Assembly: GCF_000745005.1 (NCBI RefSeq)
Contig: NZ_JQNB01000001.1
Span: 3,775,501-3,839,500, forward strand
Reading direction: 5' to 3'
Source of the DNA: Luteibacter sp. 9135
GTDB taxonomy: Bacteria; Pseudomonadota; Gammaproteobacteria; Xanthomonadales; Rhodanobacteraceae
DNA length: 64,000 bases
The notes under the pieces were generated by a model that did no database searches, was not told the DNA's origin, and saw only the letters and a program-made list of their open reading frames with translations. Positions 41,596 to 51,505 of the stretch are shown here, piece by piece (the stretch's first letter is position 1; each line of letters opens with the position of its first letter). The translations under genes were made by a program, and so were the position numbers.

Positions 41596-42425
41596 CCGCA
41601 GTTACGGCCGTGGCCGTTTACTGGGTCCGGAAGGACATTGCTGCTCAGTTGAAGTTCCGATGTCCAATGGACGTGTCGCGAGGCTTGCTTTCCATGACGT
41701 TGTTGCTCCGACGGGCTGAGGGGACAACCTGTTTGCGGCCTCCAAGACAGGCCCCATCCTCAAGTCGCCTTCACCCCGACCAGAGATCCGCGTTTGCCGC
41801 GCGAGAGGCTGACACTGAAAAACTCGAGTCCGCCACGTACCCCCGAACACTTGCTGCTGAGTTTTCGGAGGTATCTGCCGAAATCACCCACAGGACTAAG
41901 GCCGAGGCTCGGGGTTTTCGCTGAAGTTTGCCTTGCAGAACGCTGACGGGTTGCCACTCGGCCAGTCTTGGTTGAACCACTCAATAGACGATAAAGGCAA
42001 AACTGGCGAGCGTGACAGTCGCCAGCATTGTCAGGAACGCCGGGATGTCCTGCCCACCAATGTGGTGGCGGACAACATCGCCGAAAAGCCAGACTGAGAG
42101 AATGACGCCGCCCCGTCGGCAACGGTCCCGAACTCTAGTCCGCATATCTCCCGCATCACGCGCGCGAGGTGCGTCGTGCCCTTGCACAAGGTCACCTGCT
42201 TCCAAAGGGTTTGCAATGTTGCGGTGCTGGCTCATGGTTCGTCCCATCTCACCAGCGACCGTTCAACGCGGCAAAGCAATCCGTGAGTGCGATTTCGACA
42301 TTCGCGCTGATGCCACGCATCCATAAGCACCGGCTTTTCATTACACCTTCCGTGAGTCCGGCAGTCCATTCGTGTAGCGGCCGACTAGAGCAAGACTTGA
42401 ATTCAACGCAGCCATTTGATCGGGG
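41596..42425. other. Sparse region after the integrase
   Basis: 830 bases with no strong gene. It contains one small possible membrane protein on the minus strand (listed) and otherwise only weak, unsupported reading frames. Confidence 0.5.
41981..42235 (-). CDS. Possible small membrane protein
   Basis: An 84-aa reading frame (start MSQHRNIANPLEAGDLVQGH). The last 45 residues look like a protein: VILSVWLFGDVVRHHI and then a transmembrane-like FLTMLATVTLASFAFIVY at the C-terminus. The arginine-rich middle is less convincing. No family recognised. A different start at 42247 is possible. Confidence 0.35.
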   Translation of the reverse strand: MSQHRNIANPLEAGDLVQGHDAPRARDAGDMRTRVRDRCRRGGVILSVWLFGDVVRHHIGGQDIPAFLTMLATVTLASFAFIVY

Positions 42426-42824
42426 TCACGCTGCCCCGCCTTCTGGCATCCTGCTCACGGGCGTGGCCGGCCGGCCAAGGCGCGCCAGCAAGCGACCGAT
42501 GCGGCATATGGATGCGGCCGGCAGATCGTCCCACTGCCACCGCTCCCACACCTCAGGCCGGCAGACGGGTACGAGGACGTCGATGCACGTTCCACGGCGA
42601 TGGCGGGCCGCGCGCCAGAGTGCCTCGGAGTTTCGCGCCAGCGGGTTGCCCAGACCGAGGAGCAGACACACAACCGCCAAATGGCCCCGATGGGCGGCAT
42701 GCATAAGTGCGGTATCTGGGTCACCGGCACGCCGTACTCCGGGGTCTGCCAGAAGCGCGCGGATTGTCTCCGCGTCCCCGTCCCATGCGGCATCACACAA
42801 CCGCCTGTCGAATCCATACCACAT
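42426..42824 (-). CDS. Ankyrin-repeat protein
   Basis: A 132-aa protein. The ATG at 42824 is preceded by AAGGAGAAGGC. Residues 5-70 show ankyrin-like repeats: RRLCDAAWDGDAETIRALLA, DTALMHAAHRGHLAVVCLLL, ALWRAARHRRGTCIDVLV. Other ankyrin-type genes, all broken, lie at the far end of the island near 56.5 and 62-63.6 kb. Role unknown. Confidence 0.7.
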   Translation of the reverse strand: MWYGFDRRLCDAAWDGDAETIRALLADPGVRRAGDPDTALMHAAHRGHLAVVCLLLGLGNPLARNSEALWRAARHRRGTCIDVLVPVCRPEVWERWQWDDLPAASICRIGRLLARLGRPATPVSRMPEGGAA

Positions 42825-42953
42825 GCCTTCTCCTTGATCCGTCCGTCCTAGACTGCCCCAGTCAAGCAGGAATCCGGCCGCCGTCAAGGGGGGGGGCATT
42901 CGACGCTTGGAAGCCAGCAAACGACGCGGCCAACCGGACCTCGCAGTCCAATG

Positions 42954-43197
42954 TCAGCCTCGGACGAAGCTGATGATTTCGTCGATTCCGTCGCCGTTTG
43001 GCTTGAACCCGTTGGCGACCGTGTGCTCGTACTAAGCGTCTTTCCAGCGAATTTCTATGCCGCACCTGGCCTCTTCCCAAGCCTTCATGTGCCCGGAAGT
43101 TGTTAAGCGCGGCAACGTAACCTATTGCACGAACTTGCATGTCGGCGACAGCCTTTGAAGAAACCTCGCGCCAATACTGCAGCCCGTTGTGTGGCAA
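42954..43197 (-). pseudogene. Remnant of a small unidentified gene
   Basis: Protein-like pieces occur on the minus strand in different frames: LQYWREVSSKAVADMQVRAI then a piece ending in a stop (EEARCGIEIRWKDA), and a separate C-terminal piece VANGFKPNGDGIDEIISFVRG-like just before a stop at 42954. Weak evidence; it may be noise. Confidence 0.3.
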
Positions 43198-43214
43198 GGG
43201 GGTAACACTTCCGG

Positions 43215-44375
43215 TCAGCGTAGAAGGTCAGGCAGTTCGTAGAGCAGCGCCAGCGCGTCCGGCCATCCAGTCTCGCCAAAGATGCGCAAAACTTCCACGA
43301 GTCTCGCTTGTCTTGGGCCGTCGTCGAAGATACTGCGGTAATCGGCGATGTAACGACGGATGATGCGTACAACAACGGCTGCTCCCAAGCTCTCAAAGTG
43401 ATACCCCTCCTCCCGGCCCCGGCCCGTCAGCAAACCATGGATGGCTTCGAACACGCCGACGGGGTCACCGGGAATAAGGAACGCGTAGAGCTCCAGCAGG
43501 TAATGCAGGGTATTAGGCTCGTGCGACTGCGCCGCAAGGTGAAGTTCGGTCTTGTAGTCAAGGAGGAACCGGCCGCGCTCTTTCGGGTCGGCAAGCTGCT
43601 GGTGCTCATGCACGGTTTTTTCGTACGCGCCTGAGCCGAAGTAAAGCTGATTGACGACGCACCCGATGAGCCGCTCTGCCGTCCGGTAGATTGCGACCGT
43701 TTCCGGAGCGGCGGGTGCACCTGCCAAGCGCGCCACCTTCTCGTGCGCGGACGTCGACGCCTCAACAGCAGCGGTCAGGACGAGCCGTGCGGCATCCTGC
43801 GCCCTGTCGCACCCATCGGCGCTCTCCTTACCCGCACCTGGTCCGTAACGCCAAAAGAGCGGTTCGCGGAGGGCGTTGGCAAATGCAGTCAACTCGCTCC
43901 CATAGGAGGCCAGGTCCGCAGTCCAGGTCGCGACCCAGGCCTTGGCCACGACATTGTCCTGCCCGATGTATAGCGATGCTGCCCCGCTGCCGAGGACGTC
44001 GGCGAGCGGTGACTCAGCGGACACCCCGTCAGGGGTCCTCGGACCCGTGGCAAGAGGGGCGAGAAGCGCGACGCAGGCATCCGTGTCGATGCCAGCGACG
44101 CGAAGCGCCGAAGAAGCGACCAAGGCGATCACATGCGGGTCGCCCTCCTGCCTAATGAGCCGATCCGCCATCGCCCACATCCTTGCCGGTCCCGTCGCGT
44201 AAGCCACGGGCAGCCTGCTGGCGACGACCGCCCGTACCACCGGCGACGGGTCAGCAAGAAAATCCTCCATGCGGTCGATGAGGCCCGGCTCTGCACCGGT
44301 AAAACGCGCCGCAAGGTCGCCTGTGGCCCCTGCGGCGCGGACGCGAAAGTCGTGATTGGTCCACATGAACGTCAC
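43215..44375 (-). CDS. HEAT-like helical protein coupled to the STAND ATPase gene
   Basis: A 386-aa all-helical protein starting with GTG, which overlaps the stop of the large ATPase gene as GTGA. It has HEAT-like signatures (LIDRMEDFLADPSPVVRAVV, VIALVASSALRVAGIDTDAC) and a helical C-terminal half (NTLHYLLELYAFLIPGDPVG, RIIRRYIADYRSIFD). No catalytic motif is apparent. The coupling suggests an equimolar partner, or a C-terminal sensor region split from the ATPase. STAND proteins usually end in a helical-repeat sensor, so this could be the target-recognising half. Unrecognised otherwise. Confidence 0.75.
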   Translation of the reverse strand: MTFMWTNHDFRVRAAGATGDLAARFTGAEPGLIDRMEDFLADPSPVVRAVVASRLPVAYATGPARMWAMADRLIRQEGDPHVIALVASSALRVAGIDTDACVALLAPLATGPRTPDGVSAESPLADVLGSGAASLYIGQDNVVAKAWVATWTADLASYGSELTAFANALREPLFWRYGPGAGKESADGCDRAQDAARLVLTAAVEASTSAHEKVARLAGAPAAPETVAIYRTAERLIGCVVNQLYFGSGAYEKTVHEHQQLADPKERGRFLLDYKTELHLAAQSHEPNTLHYLLELYAFLIPGDPVGVFEAIHGLLTGRGREEGYHFESLGAAVVVRIIRRYIADYRSIFDDGPRQARLVEVLRIFGETGWPDALALLYELPDLLR

Positions 44376-47300
44376 GGCCTCTCTCCGGAAGGCCCGGGCG
44401 TTTGGGAGGGGGGCGGCGCGATGCGGTCCATCAGCCCCAGCAAGTCGGTCAGGCTCGGCAGCCCATCAACACCGGGATTGTAGCCATCGCTGCCGGTCAT
44501 GCGCTCGACCACATCAAACACAGCCGAGAATGCGATGTTGCGCACTTCGTCGTGGACGTCCAATGTCGACGCCTGGTCAGCAAGCGCATGGGCCGAAAGC
44601 CAGAGGGACGCGAGGTCGATCTGTCCGTCATCGCCAGCGGATTCCGTCAATCGTGCAGAGAGGGCCTCGGATGCGGCGTGAACGGCGGCATTGTCACCCT
44701 CATCCCTGTCGATGCTCAAGCGGACAAGCATCATGCGCCTGGGGTCCGACCCTTCATCCGCCGGATCCTCGTGCCGACCACCCGGTGCCCCATTCGCAAG
44801 GAGTCCGCGCACAGCGAGGTCATCTCGCACGGCCCGCGACGCCGTCTGCAGTGTCTCAACGCCGATGCAAGAGAGAATCGCGGCCTGCACACTCGCCCAT
44901 CGTGCCGCTTCATGGACGCCCGACCCCGGCGTCGCCAGAAGAACGTTCTCCTCGAACGCACGCCGGTCGCCGACACCGCGCGTCAACCACGTCGCTGCGA
45001 CAAAGCGGGCTGCTGCAAACGCTGTCTCGTCGAGGCTGAAGAAGTCGCAGCGCAGTGCAAAGGGCCAGACGAGGTCCGCGACGTCCACGCGTGTCACTGC
45101 AACCGTGAAAATCCGCTCCCACACTCCTGGGGTCGCATAGTCCACCGAGGCCGCTGCAACGCTTGCGGCAAATGCCTCGACGGTGCACCCCTTGAGGAAA
45201 AGGCTGTACTGGTGGAGAGGGTCGTCGTCGTGGGCATGCCGCGCTCCGCCGTTCCGGAGCTGGAAGGCAGGATATGAACGCCCCCGCAGCTCAAGTACCG
45301 TTCCGTTGTCATCCATCCGGATGGTCGTCGGGGTGATGGACAATCCGCTCGTTATGGCCTTCCCGAGTTGGGCTGCGATGACCGCCCGGGTTCCGGACGT
45401 CGGCGATATGGTGAGAACCTTTGCAAGCGCGCTTCCCAGCTGCCACAGCACGAGCCCGTAGTCCTGCTTTCGGTTGGACGACAGGGGCAGGATGCGGCTT
45501 TGCTGTCCGCCAATCCACGACGACGAGTCATCTAGGATCCGGTGCCCGAAGAGCACGGTGTAGACCTCAAGGGTGAAGGCGGGGGACGCTCTCGTGACGG
45601 GAACAATCTGTTCCGCAAGCCACCCCGCCTCCGCGTCGGCGAATCTGGAAAAATGCGGTTCACGGAGAACCCGGTCGAGGAGTGCAACAGCGGCTTCAGG
45701 GTCAGCCTCGGCGCTCCGTCCGACGAAGCGAATGGCCACGGACACCAGATTGCGGCGCACAGGCTCTTCCGACCATGCAAGCGCAAGGAGTGTTCGCGCC
45801 GCTGTTGCGAACACGGCGCGCAAGACCGGCTCGTCGACGGGAGCGCGCTCGAAGAGGCTGAAGAGCAGATGCCGTGCGGGCTCGACCATCGGCGCCCCGT
45901 TGACCATGAGCGTGTGGGCCAGAGAGGCCCACACGCAGGCCTTGTCCCCGGCAATCTTGCCGGAGACGTCGACGCCCACACACCCTGCGAGCCTCTGGAA
46001 AAAGAGCGGTAGATGGCTTGAATGGGGCTGCCGGTCAAGAATGCCACGGAGTGCCAGAATGTCGGACTCCGATGACACCGACTCCACCGCAACCCGGATG
46101 GCGACATTGGATGCAACGGCGTCGACCGTCGTTGAGGAGAAGGCTGCAAGCAGCATGTTCCAGACGGCTGCCGGGCCATTTTCGTCCATGCGCCACATCC
46201 GGTCGACCGCAAAGGTCACGGCGGGAGCGAGCCTCAGCGCCACAGACGTTTCGCCCTGGAGTTGGACAAGCAGCGCTCCTCCGTCCGTCCAGTCAAGGTA
46301 ATAGCGGCCCACCGCATGGTCAAACAGCACGTGGTGCGCGAAAGAGACGAGGTCGCCGTCGCCCACCAGGACGCCTGACGCGATGACGTCATCGAGGCTG
46401 TCGTGGTCCACGTCAACCTTCCTGACGGTGAGGCGATGACGCTTGACCATTGTTGCAGCGGCAGCACCGACCGCACGCTTCAGTGCCATCGTCTTTAGGC
46501 GGGCGTTCTCATATAGGTCGATGAGTCCCGACTGCGACCGGACGCCGGCAAAGGCGTCCGGCGTCATGCCTTCCCCAACGAGGCCTGCTGCCAAGGAGAG
46601 GTTAAAGGCATTGCGCAACAGAGCCTTGACCTTGGGCGACGTCGCACCCAGCAGCGCGCCAAGCGTCGGCGCGAGCGCACCGACAGCGTCGAGGTCACTG
46701 TCGGAGAACGTTGGCACGCGGAAGTGGCGCACACGTTCAAGGCCAAGCTCCGCATGGGCCGGCTCCACCGGTGCGCCGGGGAAAGCCTCGCGAAAACGGT
46801 GGCCGTTTTTCAGGTCGAACGTGCGAATCGAGGCAACCACGGCCCACTCGTTGCACGTCTGACCAATGACCCTGTCTATGAGCGTGCCAAACACGGCTTC
46901 CGGTGGCCCGCCACGGGCCGCATCGAGGGCGTCGATGAAGAGGATTTTCGGACCAACGCCCGGCCATGCGGCAAGCACGTCGAAGAGCGGGTGTTCGAGC
47001 TCAAGTTCCGAGGCGAGGTCACCCGACAGGGCGACACCGGGATACCGGTCGACCGAGAGGAACACCACCGAGGCGCCCGATTGCGCCAACTCGCTCGCCG
47101 CATGCCAAAGTGCGCCGGTTTTTCCGCACCCTGGCTCACCGATGACCAGCAGTGACCCGGCCCGGATGGCGCCGATGAGGACGTTGTCGGCGGCCCGCCT
47201 GACCGGGAGGCCGCCATTGAGGGGCAGGCACGCGTGAGCAGCAAGCCGTGTGAGCTCGGTGCGAGTCGCTTTAAGAAGTTTTGAGACGTCAGCATCGAAG

Positions 47301-48124
47301 CGGGGTGAGCCAATGTCCGTGTGGCCCCGCCGACGAAGCTCTCGGATCAAGCCCGTTCGGTCAGCCGGGGCACCGCTCCCAATGAGTTTGCGCACGATGT
47401 CGAGCAAGTCGCGAAGCGGTGAGTCGCCCTTGGTCTCGTCCCCGTAAAGGCGCCTGCCAATGAGCTGGGATGCTTCCCGCCAATCAACCTCGCCTTCGTT
47501 CATGGCAAAGCGCCGCACGCGGAAAAGACGGGCGAGACTTGTCAGGTCGGCGTCCGAGGGCGCCGCTCCGGTGTGCGCCGTCCAGGCAGGTGTTGCCAGC
47601 GTCTCGAACACGGAAAGTGCGGCTCGTTCCGCTTGGTTTCGCTGCAGGGAAACCAGGCGGAACGACCCGCCCATGTCCATGGCGCGACAGCCCGATTCGA
47701 GATCATTGAGCGTAGAAGCGGCCTTATCGGAGACCGCGAAAATCGCCGCGTTGTGCGTCGGGTCGGGCAGTGGCCCTGCTTTCTTGGCTTCCGCAATCCA
47801 GCGCGCCAGCTGGCCGACCGTCTTGGTCAGCGGAGCCTTCGGGCCGCTCCCCAGGTTCGCGTTCGTCTTACTCTGGATAGACAGGATGCCACCGTTGGAC
47901 TGGACCACCTCGATATCATCGAGCCCCTCCCCGGTTTCCAGGCGGATGGACACGGAGACCACCTCGTTGTCGGTGCCAAAGCGCCCTCCGACCGGGACCT
48001 TTGCAAGGAGATGGGCAGCGAGCCATGTCCCGACCGCCGCCTGAAACGCCATTCCCGCCTCTGTTGCCCGGCCACCCGCCGGCCGGTGGGCGGCCGTTTT
48101 GTCCTTGCTGCCGTTGCCCGCCAT
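44372..48124 (-). CDS. Nuclease-STAND NTPase, candidate antiviral sensor-effector
   Basis: A 1250-aa protein. The ATG at 48124 has AAGGAG upstream. The N-terminus resembles the Cap4/DUF4297 endonuclease fold: EAGMAFQAAVGTWLAAHLLA (about residues 22-41), then GLDDIEVVQ...ILSIQSK (about 66-86), matching a D...QxK nuclease core. A P-loop domain follows: Walker A GEPGCGKT (about 329-336) and Walker B ILFIDALDAARGG (about 392-403), the DALD form of STAND/NACHT-type ATPases. The last 650 residues are helical and presumably bind ligand. It resembles Avs-type defence proteins but is shorter. It is coupled to the downstream HEAT-like gene. Family placement is by motif only. Confidence 0.8.
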   Translation of the reverse strand: MAGNGSKDKTAAHRPAGGRATEAGMAFQAAVGTWLAAHLLAKVPVGGRFGTDNEVVSVSIRLETGEGLDDIEVVQSNGGILSIQSKTNANLGSGPKAPLTKTVGQLARWIAEAKKAGPLPDPTHNAAIFAVSDKAASTLNDLESGCRAMDMGGSFRLVSLQRNQAERAALSVFETLATPAWTAHTGAAPSDADLTSLARLFRVRRFAMNEGEVDWREASQLIGRRLYGDETKGDSPLRDLLDIVRKLIGSGAPADRTGLIRELRRRGHTDIGSPRFDADVSKLLKATRTELTRLAAHACLPLNGGLPVRRAADNVLIGAIRAGSLLVIGEPGCGKTGALWHAASELAQSGASVVFLSVDRYPGVALSGDLASELELEHPLFDVLAAWPGVGPKILFIDALDAARGGPPEAVFGTLIDRVIGQTCNEWAVVASIRTFDLKNGHRFREAFPGAPVEPAHAELGLERVRHFRVPTFSDSDLDAVGALAPTLGALLGATSPKVKALLRNAFNLSLAAGLVGEGMTPDAFAGVRSQSGLIDLYENARLKTMALKRAVGAAAATMVKRHRLTVRKVDVDHDSLDDVIASGVLVGDGDLVSFAHHVLFDHAVGRYYLDWTDGGALLVQLQGETSVALRLAPAVTFAVDRMWRMDENGPAAVWNMLLAAFSSTTVDAVASNVAIRVAVESVSSESDILALRGILDRQPHSSHLPLFFQRLAGCVGVDVSGKIAGDKACVWASLAHTLMVNGAPMVEPARHLLFSLFERAPVDEPVLRAVFATAARTLLALAWSEEPVRRNLVSVAIRFVGRSAEADPEAAVALLDRVLREPHFSRFADAEAGWLAEQIVPVTRASPAFTLEVYTVLFGHRILDDSSSWIGGQQSRILPLSSNRKQDYGLVLWQLGSALAKVLTISPTSGTRAVIAAQLGKAITSGLSITPTTIRMDDNGTVLELRGRSYPAFQLRNGGARHAHDDDPLHQYSLFLKGCTVEAFAASVAAASVDYATPGVWERIFTVAVTRVDVADLVWPFALRCDFFSLDETAFAAARFVAATWLTRGVGDRRAFEENVLLATPGSGVHEAARWASVQAAILSCIGVETLQTASRAVRDDLAVRGLLANGAPGGRHEDPADEGSDPRRMMLVRLSIDRDEGDNAAVHAASEALSARLTESAGDDGQIDLASLWLSAHALADQASTLDVHDEVRNIAFSAVFDVVERMTGSDGYNPGVDGLPSLTDLLGLMDRIAPPPSQTPGPSGERP

Positions 48125-48269
48125 GCTCGCTCCTTGGTGATGTGGCCACACCGGCGCCGCGTCCTGGCGACGGCTACCCCTTTCCTGTCTAGGGTAGCGC
48201 ATGGCCGCGCTCGGATCTGGTCAGAACGTCCCCCGCTCCAACGTGCGGGAGGGCCGGTCGCCCTGACTG

Positions 48270-49418
48270 TCAGCGGTTGATCGACCCCGGGAGGCCAAAG
48301 GCTTGCCCCGGCGTCATTCCCTCCGTGCGCACGAACCGTTCTTCTTCGACACAGACCAACGGCAACCATTCGGGCGGGTTTTGCAGTGGGGCCGACGCCC
48401 AGGGGTTGAGGTAGAGCGTCTGGCGACGCACCGGTAGACTGTAGAAATCGAGGTCGTTGAACAGCCATGCGGCGCTGACCCGGGCCGAGCGAGGCTCTCG
48501 CCCGTCATGCCAGGCACCATCCGGTGCCCTCACCAGCCGTGCGTTTCGGTCAGCATCAATGGCCATCCCCTCCGACCCGAACAGGGCATCAGTCTCGTCG
48601 AGGTCCCGCAGATGGAAGGCGGTCACGCTGATGGCCACCACCAACGGATGGGGCAAGGTTCCATACCTGCGCCCTTTGTTACGGATGGCTTCGCGGATGG
48701 GCGTTTTCAGGTCGACCGCACCCCCACCGATGGAGAGCAAGCCGATGAGGCGGTCCAGTTCTCCCCGGTTGTTGTTTTTTGGAATGGCGCCGAAGGCCAG
48801 CGTCCAACCCTGATGGTGCCATGCATGCCGTGGATAGGCACCATGCCCATGGATGGCAATCTCGCGGACGACTGCACCAGCATCGAGTCCGTTGATCCAT
48901 GCATGCACGTCACGGATGAGTGCCCGCGCTGATGGCTGCGTGGCCGGCTGGCCACCTTGCTCAATGTCGAGATAAAAAGCCGGGTGCGGTGCACGGTCGA
49001 GCGCATCGAGGACGTCCTCCTTCATGGCCTCGGCACCGCCGTCGATGTCCCGTCCTTCGTTGACGACGATGGCCTCGAGAAAGAACGGCTCACCGTCAGG
49101 CGGAGTGACCAGGAAATCCGGACGTTTATCGGTGCCGTTGGCAGGGTCGGGATGTGCAACGAGCGTGTAGCCCTGCCGCACCAGCATGCCGTAGAGAAGG
49201 AGCTCGAAACAGGCAGACTTGAACGCGTGGGCACGTCGGGATTTGAGCCGCTGCGATATCTCGAATTTTTCCGATTCGATATAGGCATCGAAGGCATTTT
49301 CGAGCAATGCACGCACCGCGCCCACGGCAAGATCGGCGGACCGGTCCAGGAATTCTAACTGGGTTTCCCTGTAACGCTTCGTGGTGGCGTCGGTGCGATC
49401 AAACCGGCGAAAGAGCAT
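48270..49418 (-). CDS. PD-(D/E)xK-like protein of unknown function
   Basis: A 382-aa unrecognised protein. Residues 60-125 resemble a restriction-endonuclease fold: FELLLYGMLVRQGYTLVAHP, KRPDFLVTPPDGEPFFLEAI. The usual catalytic ExK reads EAI, so activity may be lost or the lysine relocated. The rest is mixed alpha/beta (ALIRDVHAWINGLDAG, PHPLVVAISVTAFHLRDLDE). It is the gene immediately upstream of the STAND ATPase on the same strand, with 145 bases between, and likely belongs to the same system. Confidence 0.7.
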   Translation of the reverse strand: MLFRRFDRTDATTKRYRETQLEFLDRSADLAVGAVRALLENAFDAYIESEKFEISQRLKSRRAHAFKSACFELLLYGMLVRQGYTLVAHPDPANGTDKRPDFLVTPPDGEPFFLEAIVVNEGRDIDGGAEAMKEDVLDALDRAPHPAFYLDIEQGGQPATQPSARALIRDVHAWINGLDAGAVVREIAIHGHGAYPRHAWHHQGWTLAFGAIPKNNNRGELDRLIGLLSIGGGAVDLKTPIREAIRNKGRRYGTLPHPLVVAISVTAFHLRDLDETDALFGSEGMAIDADRNARLVRAPDGAWHDGREPRSARVSAAWLFNDLDFYSLPVRRQTLYLNPWASAPLQNPPEWLPLVCVEEERFVRTEGMTPGQAFGLPGSINR

Positions 49419-49468
49419 GGAATGTCCCTATGTTGCAAAGCGGGCGCAGACGGGCAATTGGCCTGACG

Positions 49469-50812
49469 TCAGATAGTAGGGACGTTGCCGCCTGTTGGCT
49501 GGTGCATACCTGACAAGACGGCATTTGCGACCGTTCCTGCCGCATCGCTGCCAACCCCAATGTGGGCATCCGCTTCCCGAACCAGGAGCAAGCCATCGCC
49601 CCCCTTGTCGGTGCCGACAAAAACTCTTCCGAAGTTGAGGAGCGTCGGGAGAAGTCCTCGGATGGTTGACGTCGACAGCGTTATCCAGCCCTCAGGATGC
49701 GCTTGTGGACCGAATGCTTCGAGGATGACGTCTTCAAACGGAATGCACTCAATCTCGGCGAGGTCCAGACGCTTATCGCCACCGGCCTCTGCACGGACGA
49801 AGAAGTTGTCGAGTTGCGACAGCGCCACGCAAATGGTCCCTGTGAACCGTGCACCCGGCATCCTGGCATCAGAGGCCCCGTCAATGGGGAGCGCATTCTC
49901 CTCCGCCTCAGTCGGGGCGGCGGGCATGCTGCGCAAATAGGCGAGATAGTGGACGAAAGACAGTCCTGCGATGGGTGGCGTCGAATCCATTGTTGCCCAA
50001 TTCTTCTCGTCAAGCGCGAGAGTCCGTTGCGCGGCCTGGGTAGCATTGTCGTACGACTTTTGCGTGCTTGTACGACGGTTCTCAAAGGCCTCGTCCGTTT
50101 CGCCAGCGCGTCGTCGCGGCGGGAAAAGCGGACCACGGTCGGCAACGGCCAGTTGCTGAAGAAAGTGGGCCAGTTTCTTCGGGTCCCTGGCCTCCTCCAG
50201 CGACTCCGCCCGCCGCAGACGCTGACCGGTTCGCCTGAGGACCTCCAACTGCGAAAGTCGCCCAGCACGCTGCTGGTCAAGGTCGATGGTGTAAGTGTTA
50301 TCGGGCACCACGACCGAGGCAGTCACCGATGCCTCGTCGAGCTGACGCGCAAACGGTTCAGGCCGCACCGTGCCGCGTCGCTGCGCAGAATTCGGCTTGC
50401 CAGCGACGACGCGCTTGGCCTGGAACAAGGCAACGCGTGCACAGTCCGGGCCTGTCGCCATGACAAGCGTAAAATCCGCTCCCCTGTCCGCCTCATTGTC
50501 CCGGGCCTCGCCGGTTCTGCTCTTGCTGTATTGCCCCCACGCGCACGTTGTTGAAGCGTCGATCTTGCTCTCGGACGATTGCCCTCCCGAAAAAATTGCG
50601 GTGCAAAGCGGGAATGCTGCCGAGAAGCCACCGAGGAGCGCTGCGGTGATGGTCTCCTCGTCGCAGGAGGCGAGCATGCCAATGCCGGTGAGCTGATTGA
50701 GCACGTGGCGGAAGGTGGCCTCAACCGGTGCGGGGGGGCCGGCGCGTCTGTGGTCAGCGCCCCACTCAACTGCATAGCAGCCCAAGAGCTTTTTTCGCAG
50801 TTCCTCGAGCAT
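49469..50812 (-). CDS. Nuclease-fold-like protein of unknown function
   Basis: A protein of about 447 residues. The ATG at 50812 is used; one at 50830 would add six. Residues 85-145 contain E-rich and D...QxK features: SESKIDASTTCAWGQYSK, ADRGADFTLVMATG, ALFQAKRV. This is reminiscent of a PD-(D/E)xK nuclease core. The C-terminal half is predicted mixed (LSFVHYLAYLRSMP, ARFTGTICVALSQLDNFFVR). It lies 50 bases upstream of the 382-aa gene. No family was recognised. Confidence 0.7.
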   Translation of the reverse strand: MLEELRKKLLGCYAVEWGADHRRAGPPAPVEATFRHVLNQLTGIGMLASCDEETITAALLGGFSAAFPLCTAIFSGGQSSESKIDASTTCAWGQYSKSRTGEARDNEADRGADFTLVMATGPDCARVALFQAKRVVAGKPNSAQRRGTVRPEPFARQLDEASVTASVVVPDNTYTIDLDQQRAGRLSQLEVLRRTGQRLRRAESLEEARDPKKLAHFLQQLAVADRGPLFPPRRRAGETDEAFENRRTSTQKSYDNATQAAQRTLALDEKNWATMDSTPPIAGLSFVHYLAYLRSMPAAPTEAEENALPIDGASDARMPGARFTGTICVALSQLDNFFVRAEAGGDKRLDLAEIECIPFEDVILEAFGPQAHPEGWITLSTSTIRGLLPTLLNFGRVFVGTDKGGDGLLLVREADAHIGVGSDAAGTVANAVLSGMHQPTGGNVPTI

Positions 50813-50850
50813 GGCCCATCCCTGAATCATCGGTCGTGCTTTGTAGCATG

Positions 50851-51381
50851 CTAGAGGCGATGACGTTCGCCTATGGCGGCCGAACCTACGTCAGGTACTG
50901 CACGGTCAAGGGCGCGACGCTGCTCATTGAGCCGATGCGCTGCAAAGAAACAGGCGAGGCGGTCCTGCGGCCTCTCCCAGGCGTCGTGCTTTTCGTTCTC
51001 CAGCCACCGGACGCGCCGCGCCCAGTCCCCGGGCAAGTCTTCGACGCCTATCTCGGGCAACGTCGCATCGCCTGGCAGCCTATGCGCGACAATTCCATCG
51101 TAGGCCCGGGATGACCAAACGGGTGCCTCGTTGCGCTGCGACGGCGTTCCGAAGATGGCAAGGGCGCGAACTGCCCGGTGTACACGGTCCCGGGACAAGT
51201 GTCGTGCCGCGTGGCGCTGCCAGGCCGACCAAATCTCTTCAAGTGTGCCCCCATACCACGTCGACCACTTCGACCGGTCGGCGAGCCCGATAACCCAGTA
51301 CGGAACATGGCCGTGAAATTCGTCTTTCTCGTCCCCCCGTCTGAGCGCGATGTATGTGAAATCCGCGAAATATGCCTTCAT
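50851..51381 (-). CDS. Unrecognised 176-aa protein
   Basis: A 176-aa protein starting MKAYFADFTYIALRRGDEKD. It is rich in Trp (VPYWVIGLADRSKWSTWYGG, EEIWSAWQRH) with a helical C-terminus. It stops 38 bases before the start of the next minus-strand gene, consistent with a common transcript. A longer in-frame upstream extension overlaps a dispersed repeat and is not protein-like, so the internal ATG is preferred. Function unknown. Confidence 0.55.
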   Translation of the reverse strand: MKAYFADFTYIALRRGDEKDEFHGHVPYWVIGLADRSKWSTWYGGTLEEIWSAWQRHAARHLSRDRVHRAVRALAIFGTPSQRNEAPVWSSRAYDGIVAHRLPGDATLPEIGVEDLPGDWARRVRWLENEKHDAWERPQDRLACFFAAHRLNEQRRALDRAVPDVGSAAIGERHRL

Positions 51382-51505
51382 GGCGGCCTCGTCAGGTTGG
51401 GTCGCGCACTGGCCAGGGCCGCGCCGCCTCGCTTTCTCACGGCCCACCGGTCCGGGCAGCGGGCACACGATGACCCTGGCCGGGGGACGGTGACGTACAC
51501 ACGCG

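Noticed and set aside
41592..41924. A 110-codon frame starting at the integrase stop (ATGA)
   Set aside because: The overlap suggests coupling, but the translation is low-complexity with no family resemblance; kept out as unsupported.
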